From positions 10,804-74,803 of the forward strand of contig NZ_JARFPL010000011.1 of the NCBI RefSeq assembly GCF_029167205.1: a DNA stretch of 64,000 nt, given 5' to 3'. Positions 7,937 to 15,543 of the stretch are shown in pieces (the stretch's first letter is position 1; every line of letters starts with the position of its first letter). This stretch comes from Methanocrinis alkalitolerans. Its GTDB lineage: Archaea > Halobacteriota > Methanosarcinia > Methanotrichales > Methanotrichaceae. A program made the translations under genes and the position numbers. The notes beneath the pieces were generated by a model, which saw only the letters and a program-made list of their open reading frames with translations, did no database searches and had not been told where the DNA came from.

Positions 7937-8116
7937 GACGGTCGCCCCATGGATCCTCTCAGCCCACCTGGGGTCGCTTTCTGCGATCTGGCTCTCTCAT
8001 CGGTTTCTTGAACGGTCCTGGCAGAGGTGGAGGCGAGGGGCACGGCGCGGCGCATCGGCTCGATCCCGCCGCCGCGTCTCTTGACGGCCTCGATGGAATT
8101 TGAAGGGGTGTGGTTC

Positions 8117-8368
8117 ATGTCTGAAGATATAGAGAAGATGGAAGGGAAGGATAGGAAGGAGAAGAAGGAGAAGAAGATGGTGGAGGTCTGCCCCGTCTGC
8201 GGCAGCTCCGAGCTCTACTATGAGACCGGGGGCGCCATCGGGAAGGTCTACCACTGCAAGGACTGCAACTACATCGGAGCGCTGGTGGTGGAGGCGGACG
8301 AGGAGATGGTCGAGGCGATAAAGGAGGAGTACGGGCGGGGGAAGAAGGGGAGAGAGGTGGAAGATTAA
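8117..8368 (+). CDS. Small zinc-ribbon protein
   Basis: An 83-residue protein with a lysine/glutamate-rich N-terminus followed by a zinc ribbon: CPVC and, 17 residues on, CKDC (pattern C-x2-C-x17-C-x2-C). The ribbon core is VCPVCGSSELYYETGGAIGK, then YHCKDCNYIGALVVEAD. The chosen ATG at 8117 has a GAAGGGG ribosome-binding site upstream; the ATG at 8093 would add eight residues. Similar small ribbons occur beside transcription or translation genes in archaea, but nothing here fixes its role. Confidence 0.75.
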   Translation: MSEDIEKMEGKDRKEKKEKKMVEVCPVCGSSELYYETGGAIGKVYHCKDCNYIGALVVEADEEMVEAIKEEYGRGKKGREVED

Positions 8369-8688
8369 AGTGGCTCTTCGCTATTTTCATGGGGGCGACT
8401 TCAAGATAGCGATAAGCGGACTCAATCATGAAAATACCTCCCTGGGTCCTGCCTCTAAGGCGATTGGTAGCGATATCGTTCATGACGCACCTGATTTTCG
8501 GCAATCATGAAGTTGTTACGGCCGGTCCACAGGATTTGCGATCCCTTAAATTTACCGACACAAAACAGCGAAGGGCCACACACAGGACGATGAATACGGA
8601 GAGGATCGTAAGATCTCCTCCAGGCTTCTCAGGATCGGATCGGAGTGGGGGAGTGGCCATCCCATCTCCTCCCCCGGCGCCTCCGCCA
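8369..8688. other. Gene-free region with short inverted and direct repeats
   Basis: No convincing gene is seen in these 320 bases. The sequence contains an inverted repeat TATTTTCATG (8382-8391) / CATGAAAATA (8427-8436), and the decamer CAATCATGAA twice in direct order (8423-8432 and 8502-8511). It lies between the end of the zinc-ribbon gene and the end of the convergent repeat-protein gene, so a regulatory or decayed mobile sequence are both possible. Confidence 0.4.
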
Positions 8689-9261
8689 TCAACTCTGCCC
8701 CGCCGCCTGGAGAGACCCGATTATGATGGTGTTGTGGTGACCTCCCAGGATCAGGCCGCTCGCCTCTGCCAGCTGGACGAGGTCGCTGGTGGCGGAGCCG
8801 TCCGTCCAGCCGATCTGGGAGGCTTCGAAGATTATCGTATTGTGGTGGCCAGCGTCGATCTGGCCCGTCATCGACGAAGCCTGGATGAGGCTTCCGGAGG
8901 CGGCTCCGCCAGAGGCAGCGATCTGGCTGCTTTCTAGGACGATCGAGTTGTGATGGCCTCCGGGGATCCGGCCGTCGAGGCCTGCTGCCTCTCCCTCCTG
9001 GACCTGCTGCACCCCCTGGCCAGCGCCGACGGCCGCCGCCCATCCGGGGGCCCCGCCCGTCGTCGGCCCGCTTTCACCCCCGGCCTTCTTGATCTGGCCG
9101 TAGGGTACGTCGTTCTTCCACTTGGCCATCACAAAATCTCCGACTGCGGAGTTCTCTTGGCCGGCTGGCGCAGCACCTGTCGCTGGCGGCTTCCCGGAGA
9201 CGGCCGTCGCCGATCCGAAGATCAGGACCGCCGCCACTAAAAGTACCAGATATATCCTCAT
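8689..9261 (-). CDS. Secreted protein with three GGHHN-type repeats
   Basis: The 190-residue protein has a clear signal peptide (IYLVLLVAAVLIFGSATAVSG). After a Gly/Ala-rich linker come three copies of an approximately 34-residue unit that begins I-x-GGHHN-[ST]-I (GRIPGGHHNSIVLESSQI; GQIDAGHHNTIIFEASQI; GLILGGHHNTIIIGSLQ), with spacers rich in S, A, G and Q. Alternating I/V and the regular spacing suggest a beta-solenoid or amyloid-like fold, and the paired histidines could bind metal. I know no family for it. The preceding QGVQQVQEG motif is a partial degenerate unit. It is probably extracellular or in the cell sheath. Confidence 0.75.
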   Translation of the reverse strand: MRIYLVLLVAAVLIFGSATAVSGKPPATGAAPAGQENSAVGDFVMAKWKNDVPYGQIKKAGGESGPTTGGAPGWAAAVGAGQGVQQVQEGEAAGLDGRIPGGHHNSIVLESSQIAASGGAASGSLIQASSMTGQIDAGHHNTIIFEASQIGWTDGSATSDLVQLAEASGLILGGHHNTIIIGSLQAAGQS

Positions 9262-9391
9262 ATCTAACCCCCAATACTCTCAGGGTTTCCCCAAACCCCT
9301 CAAGCGCGAGAGGTACTCTCGCCTTCTGCGGGTATATAGCTGCCGATCTCTCATGAGGGGGCCCGCCCTGCCTCTGTAACTGAAGGAAGGG

Positions 9392-10774
9392 TCACTCCTC
9401 CTTCCTCACCCGCCCCCTCGCGAGGGACGCGAAGATCCCGACGACGCAGAGGACTACGAAGACGGAGAGGACGGCCGTCACCGCCTCCATAAACTGCGGA
9501 TAGACCTCCGGGGTCACCTGGACCCTGCCCATGAAGACCGATAGGGCCGTCATGGCGATGGCCATGGAGGTCATCATCCCCAGGGACCTCATCGTCCCCA
9601 CCATCCCCGAGGCGACGCCGTAGTCCCTCTTCTCTACAGAGCTCATGATGGCGTTGGTATTCGGCGACGAGAAGAAGGCGAAGCCCGTCCCCAGGAGGGC
9701 GAGGACGGCTATGATGAAGCCGACTCCGGTCTCGGCGTCGAGGCCCAGGGCGAGGAGGAGGAGCCCCACCGCCGTCAGGGCCATCCCGCCGGAGGCGACG
9801 ACCTGGGCCTCCATCCGGTCGGAGAGCCTCCCCGCCCAGGGGGAGAGGACGGTCTGGACTGCAGGCTGGGCCACCAGGACGAGCCCGGCGTAGAGGGGGG
9901 AGAGCCCCTTGACCGTCTGCAGGTAAAGGGTGAGGACGAAGGCGACGGCGAAGGTCGCCCCGTAGCTGATCAGGGCCGCCAGGTTTGAGAGGGCGAAGAC
10001 CCGGTTCTCCCGGAATATCCGGACGTTGAGGACGGGGCTATCGCTCTTCAGCTCCACCAGGGCGAAGGCGGCGATCCCCGCGAGGCCGAGGGCGAGGAAG
10101 GCCGCCCCGCTGGCCGACGGCAGGGAGGTGAGGCCGTAGATCGTAGAGACGAGGGCGAGGGCGTAGATGACCGAGCCGAGGCCGTCGAACCTCTCCCCGG
10201 CGGCCTCGATCCACTCCCCCTTCAGCCTTCGGACCGTCAGGAGGACGACCAATATGCCCAGGGGGACGTTCAGGAGGAATATGGACCTCCATCCCAGGTA
10301 CTCGGTGAGGATCCCCCCGAGGAAGGGGCCCAGGGATAGGCCGAGGTAGACGGCGGTGACGTTGATCCCCAGGGCTCTGCCCCTCTCTCCTGGGGGGAAG
10401 ACGGAGGTGAGGAGGGCTACGGACGTCCCGAAGATCATGGAGCTTCCCATCCCCTGGAAGAACCGGAAGAGTATCAGGGCGGAGCCGGAACTGGGGAAGG
10501 CGCAGAAGAGGGACGATAAGGCGAAGACCGCCATCCCCAGGGTGAAGAACCTCTTCCTCCCCCAAATGTCGGCGGCCCTCCCCAGGGGTACCATGAATAC
10601 CGCCATCGCCAGGAGGTGGGCGGTCACCACCCACCCCAGGAGGACGGCGTCCATCCCAAACTCCGTCCCGATGGGAGGGAGGGCGACGTTGATCGCCGAG
10701 TTCGCGAAGGCCGGGAGGAAGGCCGCCACCGTGGCGATGAAGAGGACGCTTTTTTTGCTCTCGGCTTCGCTCAT
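9392..10774 (-). CDS. MFS drug exporter, DHA2 (EmrB/QacA-like) family
   Basis: This is a membrane transporter of about 460 residues with some 14 predicted helices. The DHA2 signatures are WVVTAHLLAMAVFMVPLGRA in helix 2, the loop GRAADIWGRKRFF between helices 2 and 3, and SLGPFLGGILTEYLGWRSIF in the motif C region (antiporter). It probably exports small amphipathic compounds by proton antiport; the substrate is unknown. ATG at 10774 (MSEAESKKS) is chosen; the frame is open to ATG at 10807, which would add eleven residues. No neighbouring regulator is linked to it. Confidence 0.9.
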   Translation of the reverse strand: MSEAESKKSVLFIATVAAFLPAFANSAINVALPPIGTEFGMDAVLLGWVVTAHLLAMAVFMVPLGRAADIWGRKRFFTLGMAVFALSSLFCAFPSSGSALILFRFFQGMGSSMIFGTSVALLTSVFPPGERGRALGINVTAVYLGLSLGPFLGGILTEYLGWRSIFLLNVPLGILVVLLTVRRLKGEWIEAAGERFDGLGSVIYALALVSTIYGLTSLPSASGAAFLALGLAGIAAFALVELKSDSPVLNVRIFRENRVFALSNLAALISYGATFAVAFVLTLYLQTVKGLSPLYAGLVLVAQPAVQTVLSPWAGRLSDRMEAQVVASGGMALTAVGLLLLALGLDAETGVGFIIAVLALLGTGFAFFSSPNTNAIMSSVEKRDYGVASGMVGTMRSLGMMTSMAIAMTALSVFMGRVQVTPEVYPQFMEAVTAVLSVFVVLCVVGIFASLARGRVRKEE

Positions 10775-10992
10775 CAATCCCAAAAATGGCGAGGGGATAT
10801 TTACCATCTCCCCTCGACGGAGGATGCGCCGCCGCCTACGGCGGTGGCGGCCCAGATGATGCCAAAGGTGATGAGGGTGGCTTTTGGAGTGGGGGCGCGA
10901 TGGTGAGGTGATGAGCTGCTGGGGTGGTGCCAGTTGGATGCGAAGGGTGGAATGGATAAATATAAATCACATACGAAATTAATATAATCGTC

Positions 10993-11592
10993 ATGAAGAT
11001 CGTGGGAATATGTGGCAGCCCTCGGGAGAAGGCGACGGACCACGTCCTGAGGGAGGCGCTGAAGATGCTGGAGGAGAGGGGATTTTCCGCCTCTTTCTTC
11101 GGGGTCAGGGGCAAGAGAATCAGCCCCTGCCTCCACTGCGATTATTGTCTCTCAAACAAGGAGTGCAGGATAAAAGACGACATGTACGACCTCTACCCCC
11201 TCCTCCGGGACGCCGACGGTATCGTCTTTGCGACCCCCATCTACAACGGAGGCGTCTCCGCCCAGACTAAGGCGGTGATGGACCGGTGCCGGGCGCTGGT
11301 GGCCGCCGACTTCGACTTCTTCCGGGGGAAGGTCGGCATGGCGATCGCCGTCGGGGGGGACAGGATGGGGGGGCAGGAGCCGGCGATCCAGCAGATCATA
11401 AACTTCTACGTCCTCAACGGAGCAGTCCCCGTCGGCGGCGGCTCCTTCGGCGCGAACCTCGGCGCCACCTTCTGGTCGAGGGACACTCTGGAGGGGGTCG
11501 TTGATGACGAGGAGGGGTGGAGGTCCCTCAGGAAGACCGTCCGGAGGTTCTCAGATCATCTGGGGGGCGCCGTCTCCGAAAAGGAAAGATAA
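10993..11592 (+). CDS. Iron-sulfur flavoprotein (Isf family)
   Basis: A 199-residue NADPH-dependent FMN reductase-like flavodoxin fold with an inserted compact cysteine motif: C46, C49, C52 and C58 in PCLHCDYCLSNKEC. That is the CX2CX2CX4-7C motif binding a 4Fe-4S cluster in archaeal Isf proteins. The N-terminal ICGSPRE loop and FATPIYNGGVSAQTKAVMDR bind FMN. Isf of Methanosarcina passes electrons from ferredoxin and helps remove oxygen or peroxide. The next gene is AfpA; the Isf/AfpA pair is known from Archaeoglobus, where Isf reduces AfpA. Confidence 0.9.
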   Translation: MKIVGICGSPREKATDHVLREALKMLEERGFSASFFGVRGKRISPCLHCDYCLSNKECRIKDDMYDLYPLLRDADGIVFATPIYNGGVSAQTKAVMDRCRALVAADFDFFRGKVGMAIAVGGDRMGGQEPAIQQIINFYVLNGAVPVGGGSFGANLGATFWSRDTLEGVVDDEEGWRSLRKTVRRFSDHLGGAVSEKER

Positions 11593-11622
11593 ATCAATAT
11601 GTGGATGGATAAAGGGGATATC

Positions 11623-12192
11623 ATGACCGATAAGAGGCCGAAGAAGAAGGTGGTCTGGGGGGTCACCGGCTCCGGCGACCGGATCCGGGAGACTGCCGAG
11701 GTGATGAAGGAGATGAGGCGCCAGTATGACGACGATGTGGAGATCAGGGTCTACATATCCAAGGCCGGAGACCAGGTCGTCAAGTACTACAAGCTCTTTC
11801 CCGAGCTGGAGGCGGAGTTCGACAAGATCTGGGTGGAGGCGAACGCCAACGCTCCCTTCCTCGCGGGGCAGGTCCAGATGGGGAGATTCGAGTTCATGCT
11901 CATCGCGCCTGCCACCTCCAACACCGTCGCGAAGATATCCTTGCGGATCGCAGACACCATGCTCACCAATGCCGCCATCATGAGCCAGAAGGTCCTCCTC
12001 CCCCTCTACATAATGCCATCAGACTTTCGGGAGGGGGAGGTGACGACGAAGCTCCCCGACGGCAGAGACCTCTTGCTCGTCATAAGAAAGGAGGACGTCG
12101 AGCACGTCGAGAGGCTGGCGGCGATGGAGGGGGTCGGGATGCTGGAGCGACCCCAGGATATCCCGAAGTTATTCGAGGAGCATTTCGGCTGA
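11623..12192 (+). CDS. afpA: Archaeoflavoprotein AfpA
   Basis: A 189-residue FMN flavoprotein of the archaeoflavoprotein family, related to dihydromethanopterin reductase DmrX/DmrB and to the flavoprotein decarboxylase fold. Visible features are VVWGVTGSGDRI near the N-terminus, APFLAGQVQMGRFEF, and APATSNTVAKISLRIADTM, the flavin/phosphate-binding loop. ATG at 11623 has a GGGGAT purine tract just upstream; ATGs at 11599 and 11605 are in frame. Placement 30 nt after the iron-sulfur flavoprotein supports a shared electron-transfer role. The terminal acceptor is not evident. Confidence 0.85.
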   Translation: MTDKRPKKKVVWGVTGSGDRIRETAEVMKEMRRQYDDDVEIRVYISKAGDQVVKYYKLFPELEAEFDKIWVEANANAPFLAGQVQMGRFEFMLIAPATSNTVAKISLRIADTMLTNAAIMSQKVLLPLYIMPSDFREGEVTTKLPDGRDLLLVIRKEDVEHVERLAAMEGVGMLERPQDIPKLFEEHFG

Positions 12193-12341
12193 AGGACGAA
12201 GGTCAGAACGCTGCCGCCACCCGCGCCGTCGGGCGAGATGTCTGGAATTTCGTCTGGCGGCGAATGGACCCCCCATCGTCCTCGCCAGCCGAATAATGAG
12301 CTTTTAGAAGAGAAGAGTTACAGATCCTATGGTTTTCCGCG

Positions 12342-12731
12342 TCATGAGGACTTCAGCTCTTTGAGCCTTCCGATCTTCGTCATCACCTGTTCGGTCTCTG
12401 CCCTCTTGTTCGTCTCCAGGTAGTCGATGATGTCGTATAGCCCCTTCTTGAGCTTATAGATCCGATAGGGCCTCCCCTTCCCCGGGTTCTTCTCGTCCCT
12501 CTCGGCTATCCAGTCGAGCTTCCTTAGCTCCCTCATGGCTATGCTCACCTCGGGCTGCCGGAGATCCGACCCCATCTCGATCTCGCGAGAGGTGGCCTCG
12601 TCGACGCAGGCGAGATACGTCAAGACCTTCGCCACGTTCCTCTTGAGGCCGATCTTCATCAGTATCGAAGCGAACTCATCGCGTTCAACGTTCTGAGCGG
12701 GTAGCGAAACATTCCTCAATGCGGTCACCAT
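12342..12731 (-). CDS. Winged-helix transcriptional regulator (paralogue of the gene at 3892)
   Basis: A 129-residue paralogue of the regulator at 3892-4281. The recognition region SREIEMGSDLRQPEVSIAMR differs by two residues, and the wing (GKGRPYRIYKLKKG) and dimerising tail (EQVMTKIGRLKEL) are also conserved, while the N-termini differ. On the minus strand TTATATAT (12754-12761 region) lies about 25 nt before the ATG, so the message is probably leaderless. Near-identical recognition helices predict overlapping or cross-regulated binding sites. Confidence 0.85.
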   Translation of the reverse strand: MVTALRNVSLPAQNVERDEFASILMKIGLKRNVAKVLTYLACVDEATSREIEMGSDLRQPEVSIAMRELRKLDWIAERDEKNPGKGRPYRIYKLKKGLYDIIDYLETNKRAETEQVMTKIGRLKELKSS

Positions 12732-12792
12732 TGGTCTGGTAGTTATAGATCCATATATAAGTTACGTTCAAAATAATTATATCCTAATCCGG

Positions 12793-12831
12793 ACCGGGCG
12801 AAGGTTATGCCCGGTTCGATTCCGAAGGATC
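12793..12831 (+). other. Structured sequence upstream of the alaX remnant
   Basis: A perfect 7-bp hairpin ACCGGGC...GCCCGGT (12793-12799 with 12809-12815) is followed by TCGATTCCGAAGGATCGA, which can form a second small stem. An A+T-rich TATA-like AATTATAT (12776-12783) precedes it, so it could be part of a leader or small RNA. The GGTTCGATTCC piece looks like a tRNA T-arm, but no acceptor or anticodon arm fits around it. Confidence 0.3.
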
Positions 12832-12897
12832 GAAACTGATTTTACTGACCCTTACCCAGGAGAGCTCGATATAATATCAGGCTCATGAGGCGATCTC

Positions 12898-13412
12898 TTG
12901 AAAGGGCTCTACATCATTGACAGCTATCTGAAGAGCTTTGAGGCCAGGGTGGAGGAGGTCGCTAGAAGGCGACCGTCTCGTCCTGGATACGACCGCCTTC
13001 TACCTCCACTCCGGAGGGCAGCCCCACGATACAGGCTTATTGGCGAGAGGTTGCGAGGAGTTTTTCAGTTTTATACGTCGGCCTCACCGACGGCAAGATC
13101 TGCTGCCAGCTGGGGAGAGAGGGGCTCGTCGAAGGCGACGGGGTGGCAGGGTCCATCGACCGGGAGAGGAGTTACTTATTCATGAGGAGCCACGCCGCCT
13201 GCCACCTCCTCTCCTCCGTCATCTATCGGGAGACGGGGGCGATGATCACAGGCAACCAGATCGGTGAGGATAGGTCTCGGGTCGACCTTCAGGCCTGTGG
13301 AGGGACCCACGTCGGGAGGACCGGAAAGATCGGGTCCATAAAGATGCTCAAGGCCGAGAACAAGGGTAGGGCCAACAGGCGGGTCTACTTCGAAGTCTTG
13401 GACGGTGATTGA
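12898..13412 (+). pseudogene. alaX: Decayed AlaX-type alanyl-tRNA editing protein
   Basis: AlaX trans-editing enzymes hydrolyse mischarged Ser- or Gly-tRNA-Ala. The pieces occur in three frames: frame 1 gives LYIIDSYLKSFEARVEEV, frame 2 gives EGDRLVLDTTAFYLHSGGQP, and frame 3 gives VLYVGLTDGKICCQLGREG, continuing through SHAACHLLS (zinc HxxxH) to the conserved end QACGGTHVGRTGKIGSIK. At least two single-base frameshifts (near 12960 and in a T-run near 13060) are needed. In addition the 50-60 residues normally between GNQIGEDRSRVD and ACGGTHV are missing. It is therefore a real pseudogene rather than one read error. Its stop overlaps the start region of the marker 8 gene. Confidence 0.85.
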
Positions 13413-13414
13413 TC

Positions 13415-14257
13415 TTGGACGAGATGGAGCTTTTGGGAAAGACTAGGGTTAAAGTCAAGGACGAGCGGGTCGTCGAGACGGGGGTGCCTCTGATCAGGTG
13501 GTGTCCCCTCTTCGATAAGGTCCGGGGGATAAAGGAGATAACCCCAGAGGCCGCGGCCGCCAACATGGTGTTTCGGATGAAAGAGCACGGGATGTTCACC
13601 CCAAGAAGGAAGCTGGAGATGGACGTCTTCGTCGGATTCGGCGCCTCGGAGGTGATGATGACGGCGACCTCCCGGAGGCTCATAGATGGCGCCGTCACCG
13701 TCTGCGACGGTGCCGGGACGGTGATCACCTCCAACCCCAGCCTCATCCAGGGGATGGGGGGCTGGATATCGGGACTCGTCAGCACCGATCCGATACCGGA
13801 AGTTCTGGCCGGCATCGAAGAGAGGGGGGGAGTCGTCCTCGACCCGGAGACTGCCAAGATCGATCAGGTGGCGGGAGCAAAGCTGGCCTCCGAGATGTGG
13901 TCTAGGTTCGCGGTCACCGTCGCCGACATGGAGGCCGCAGAGAGGCTTAGGGACCTGGAAGAAGAGCTGAAGGTCAGAATCCTCATCGTCGGGGTCCACC
14001 TGACGGGAATCGGTGAAGAGGAGGCGGAGCGGCTCCTGGCCTGCGCCGACATCGTGACTGGCTGCGCCTCCAGGTACATCCGGGAGAAGGTCCGGCCCCT
14101 CGTCCAGGTGGGGACCGCCGTCCCTCTATTCGGCCTGACGGGTTGGGGCAAGGAGGTGCTGGTGGAGAGGGCGAAGGAGGTGGACCGGCCGATCCTCATA
14201 AACACCATGCCGTTGCCGGTCCTGCCGGAGAATAAGCAGCCGCGTCCTCTCGTCTAG
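13415..14257 (+). CDS. Methanogenesis marker protein 8 (DUF2099)
   Basis: A roughly 280-residue protein of the methanogenesis marker 8 family, found in methanogens and relatives with methyl-coenzyme M reductase. Family features include the GKTRVKVKDERVVETG start, IRWCPLFDKVRGIKEITPE, the DVFVGFGASEVMMTA core, VCDGAGTVITSNPSLIQGMG and VTGCASRYIREK. The biochemical role is not firmly established. TTG at 13415 is preferred because GGTGA lies 6 nt upstream; it also matches the usual family start. ATG at 13424 is the alternative. It follows the alaX remnant with overlapping signals. Confidence 0.9.
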   Translation: MDEMELLGKTRVKVKDERVVETGVPLIRWCPLFDKVRGIKEITPEAAAANMVFRMKEHGMFTPRRKLEMDVFVGFGASEVMMTATSRRLIDGAVTVCDGAGTVITSNPSLIQGMGGWISGLVSTDPIPEVLAGIEERGGVVLDPETAKIDQVAGAKLASEMWSRFAVTVADMEAAERLRDLEEELKVRILIVGVHLTGIGEEEAERLLACADIVTGCASRYIREKVRPLVQVGTAVPLFGLTGWGKEVLVERAKEVDRPILINTMPLPVLPENKQPRPLV

Positions 14258-14279
14258 CTCCCCTCTTGGGGTCTATCGT

Positions 14280-14876
14280 TTAAGGGCAGGTCAGATACAG
14301 CTGGTTTCCGGAGCCGATCTCTTGGCGGATGTTGAAGTCGCCGATGTAGGTCCCGCCGTAGGTCATGATGGTGACGCCTTTGGAGCCGTCTTTCACCCGG
14401 GCCCCGAGCTTCGCCGTCCCCCTCCCCTGGGATGCGATCTGGTAGACTGATGCGTTATCGTTCTGGAATATGGTGGTGTCCTTGATCAGGTAATCGAGGT
14501 TGGTGTAGCTCTCGGAGATGACGGTCCCCATTTTGTAGTTCTTGGCGCAGAGGGCGTTACGAAGGTCGCTTTCGGCGTTCTGGCTGGCGAAGGGACGATG
14601 ATCGAAGAACCCCCATTCGTTGAAGTACATCTCGTCCTCGCCGACGTAGGCGGTCTGTCTCCGATCGACGATCCCGCTCCCCTGGGTCCCGACTACGAGC
14701 TTCTGGCCGGAAAACCCCTTATCCGTCTGGTAGATCTTCATCTCGTCGATGTACCCGGAGAGGTATATGTAAGAGTGTTCCGTGACGTTCCCGGCGATGC
14801 TCCAGGCTCCAAGCCCCGTCGGAGATGATACGATCAAAGAGAGGACTGCGAGCGACAGCAGAGTTCTGGCCTTCAT
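14280..14876 (-). CDS. Secreted protein, full-length copy of a duplicated pair
   Basis: A 198-residue protein with a signal peptide (TLLSLAVLSLIVSSPTGLGA). The mature part contains IYLSGYIDEMKIYQTDKGFSG, GTQGSGIVDRRQTAYVGEDE, ESDLRNALCAKNYKMGTVIS and a beta-rich C-terminus ending YLTCP. No known domain is recognised. The neighbouring gene at 14988 is a diverged tandem copy in the same orientation. Each has its own signal peptide, and both are likely exported surface proteins of unknown role. Confidence 0.75.
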   Translation of the reverse strand: MKARTLLSLAVLSLIVSSPTGLGAWSIAGNVTEHSYIYLSGYIDEMKIYQTDKGFSGQKLVVGTQGSGIVDRRQTAYVGEDEMYFNEWGFFDHRPFASQNAESDLRNALCAKNYKMGTVISESYTNLDYLIKDTTIFQNDNASVYQIASQGRGTAKLGARVKDGSKGVTIMTYGGTYIGDFNIRQEIGSGNQLYLTCP

Positions 14877-14961
14877 GATAAACCCCTTTTCTAAGCTTGA
14901 TATTCTGGACCATCCGTTATAAATCTGATGGAGTCGGAAGCCTCCCCAGCTCTCCGCCCCG

Positions 14962-15002
14962 TCACCAGGAGCCGAGTCGCTCTCCCTTCACCAGGAGCCG
15001 AG
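14962..15002. repeat. 15-bp direct repeat at the truncation point of the second copy
   Basis: TCACCAGGAGCCGAG occurs at 14962-14976 and again at 14988-15002. On the minus strand the second copy contains the stop codon (TGA at 14990-14988) of the shortened paralogue. This suggests that slippage or a small rearrangement at the repeat removed its C-terminal part. Confidence 0.7.
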
Positions 15003-15473
15003 GCCGACCGTCGGCCTCCTCGACGAGCCGATCTGGTGGATGATAACCCCATCGTCGTTGGAAGGCGTCGCGTCCCTTATCAGGTACACGCCGCCGGTGT
15101 AGCTCTCGGAGACGACTGTCCCAACCTCGAGATTTTTGGCCCGGAGCGCTTTACGAAGGTCGCTCTCTGAGTCCATCGGCCGGTAAGGGCGGTAGTGGAA
15201 CTCGCCCCGGACGTTGAAGTATATCTCATCCTCGTCGGCGTAGGTGGCCATGGTCCTGGAGGCGGTCCCGCTGCCCCGGGTTCCGTAGACGAGCTTCGAG
15301 CCTGCTATATCCTTCTCGGTCTGGTAGATGAACATCTCGTCCATGTATCCGGAGAGGTATATGGTCGATCGTTGCTCTACGCTCTTTGCGATCTTCCAGT
15401 CTGCAAGCACCCCGGGAGACGATAGCAGCATCGAGAGAGCAATCAGCAGCGATAAAACTCTGCAGTTCATCAT
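14988..15473 (-). CDS. Secreted protein, C-terminally truncated tandem copy
   Basis: A 161-residue paralogue of the gene at 14280: signal peptide (LSLLIALSMLLSSPGVLA), then IYLSGYMDEMFIYQTEKDIAG, GTRGSGTASRTMATYADEDE and ESDLRKALRAKNLEVGTVVS, matching the neighbour block by block. It stops after GLGSW, where the neighbour continues for about 40 more residues. The stop lies in the second copy of a 15-bp direct repeat. It may still be expressed, but it lacks the terminal beta segment and may be a decaying duplicate. Confidence 0.7.
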   Translation of the reverse strand: MMNCRVLSLLIALSMLLSSPGVLADWKIAKSVEQRSTIYLSGYMDEMFIYQTEKDIAGSKLVYGTRGSGTASRTMATYADEDEIYFNVRGEFHYRPYRPMDSESDLRKALRAKNLEVGTVVSESYTGGVYLIRDATPSNDDGVIIHQIGSSRRPTVGLGSW

Positions 15474-15543
15474 CTACCCCTTTCTTCATCCCCTATATTC
15501 CGAAGCGTCCGTTATAAATCTGATGGGCTTTGGCCCTCAGATC

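Noticed and set aside
12809..12830. tRNA-like T-arm GGTTCGATTCC
   Set aside because: No acceptor stem, D-arm or anticodon arm can be fitted around it, so no tRNA or att site is called.
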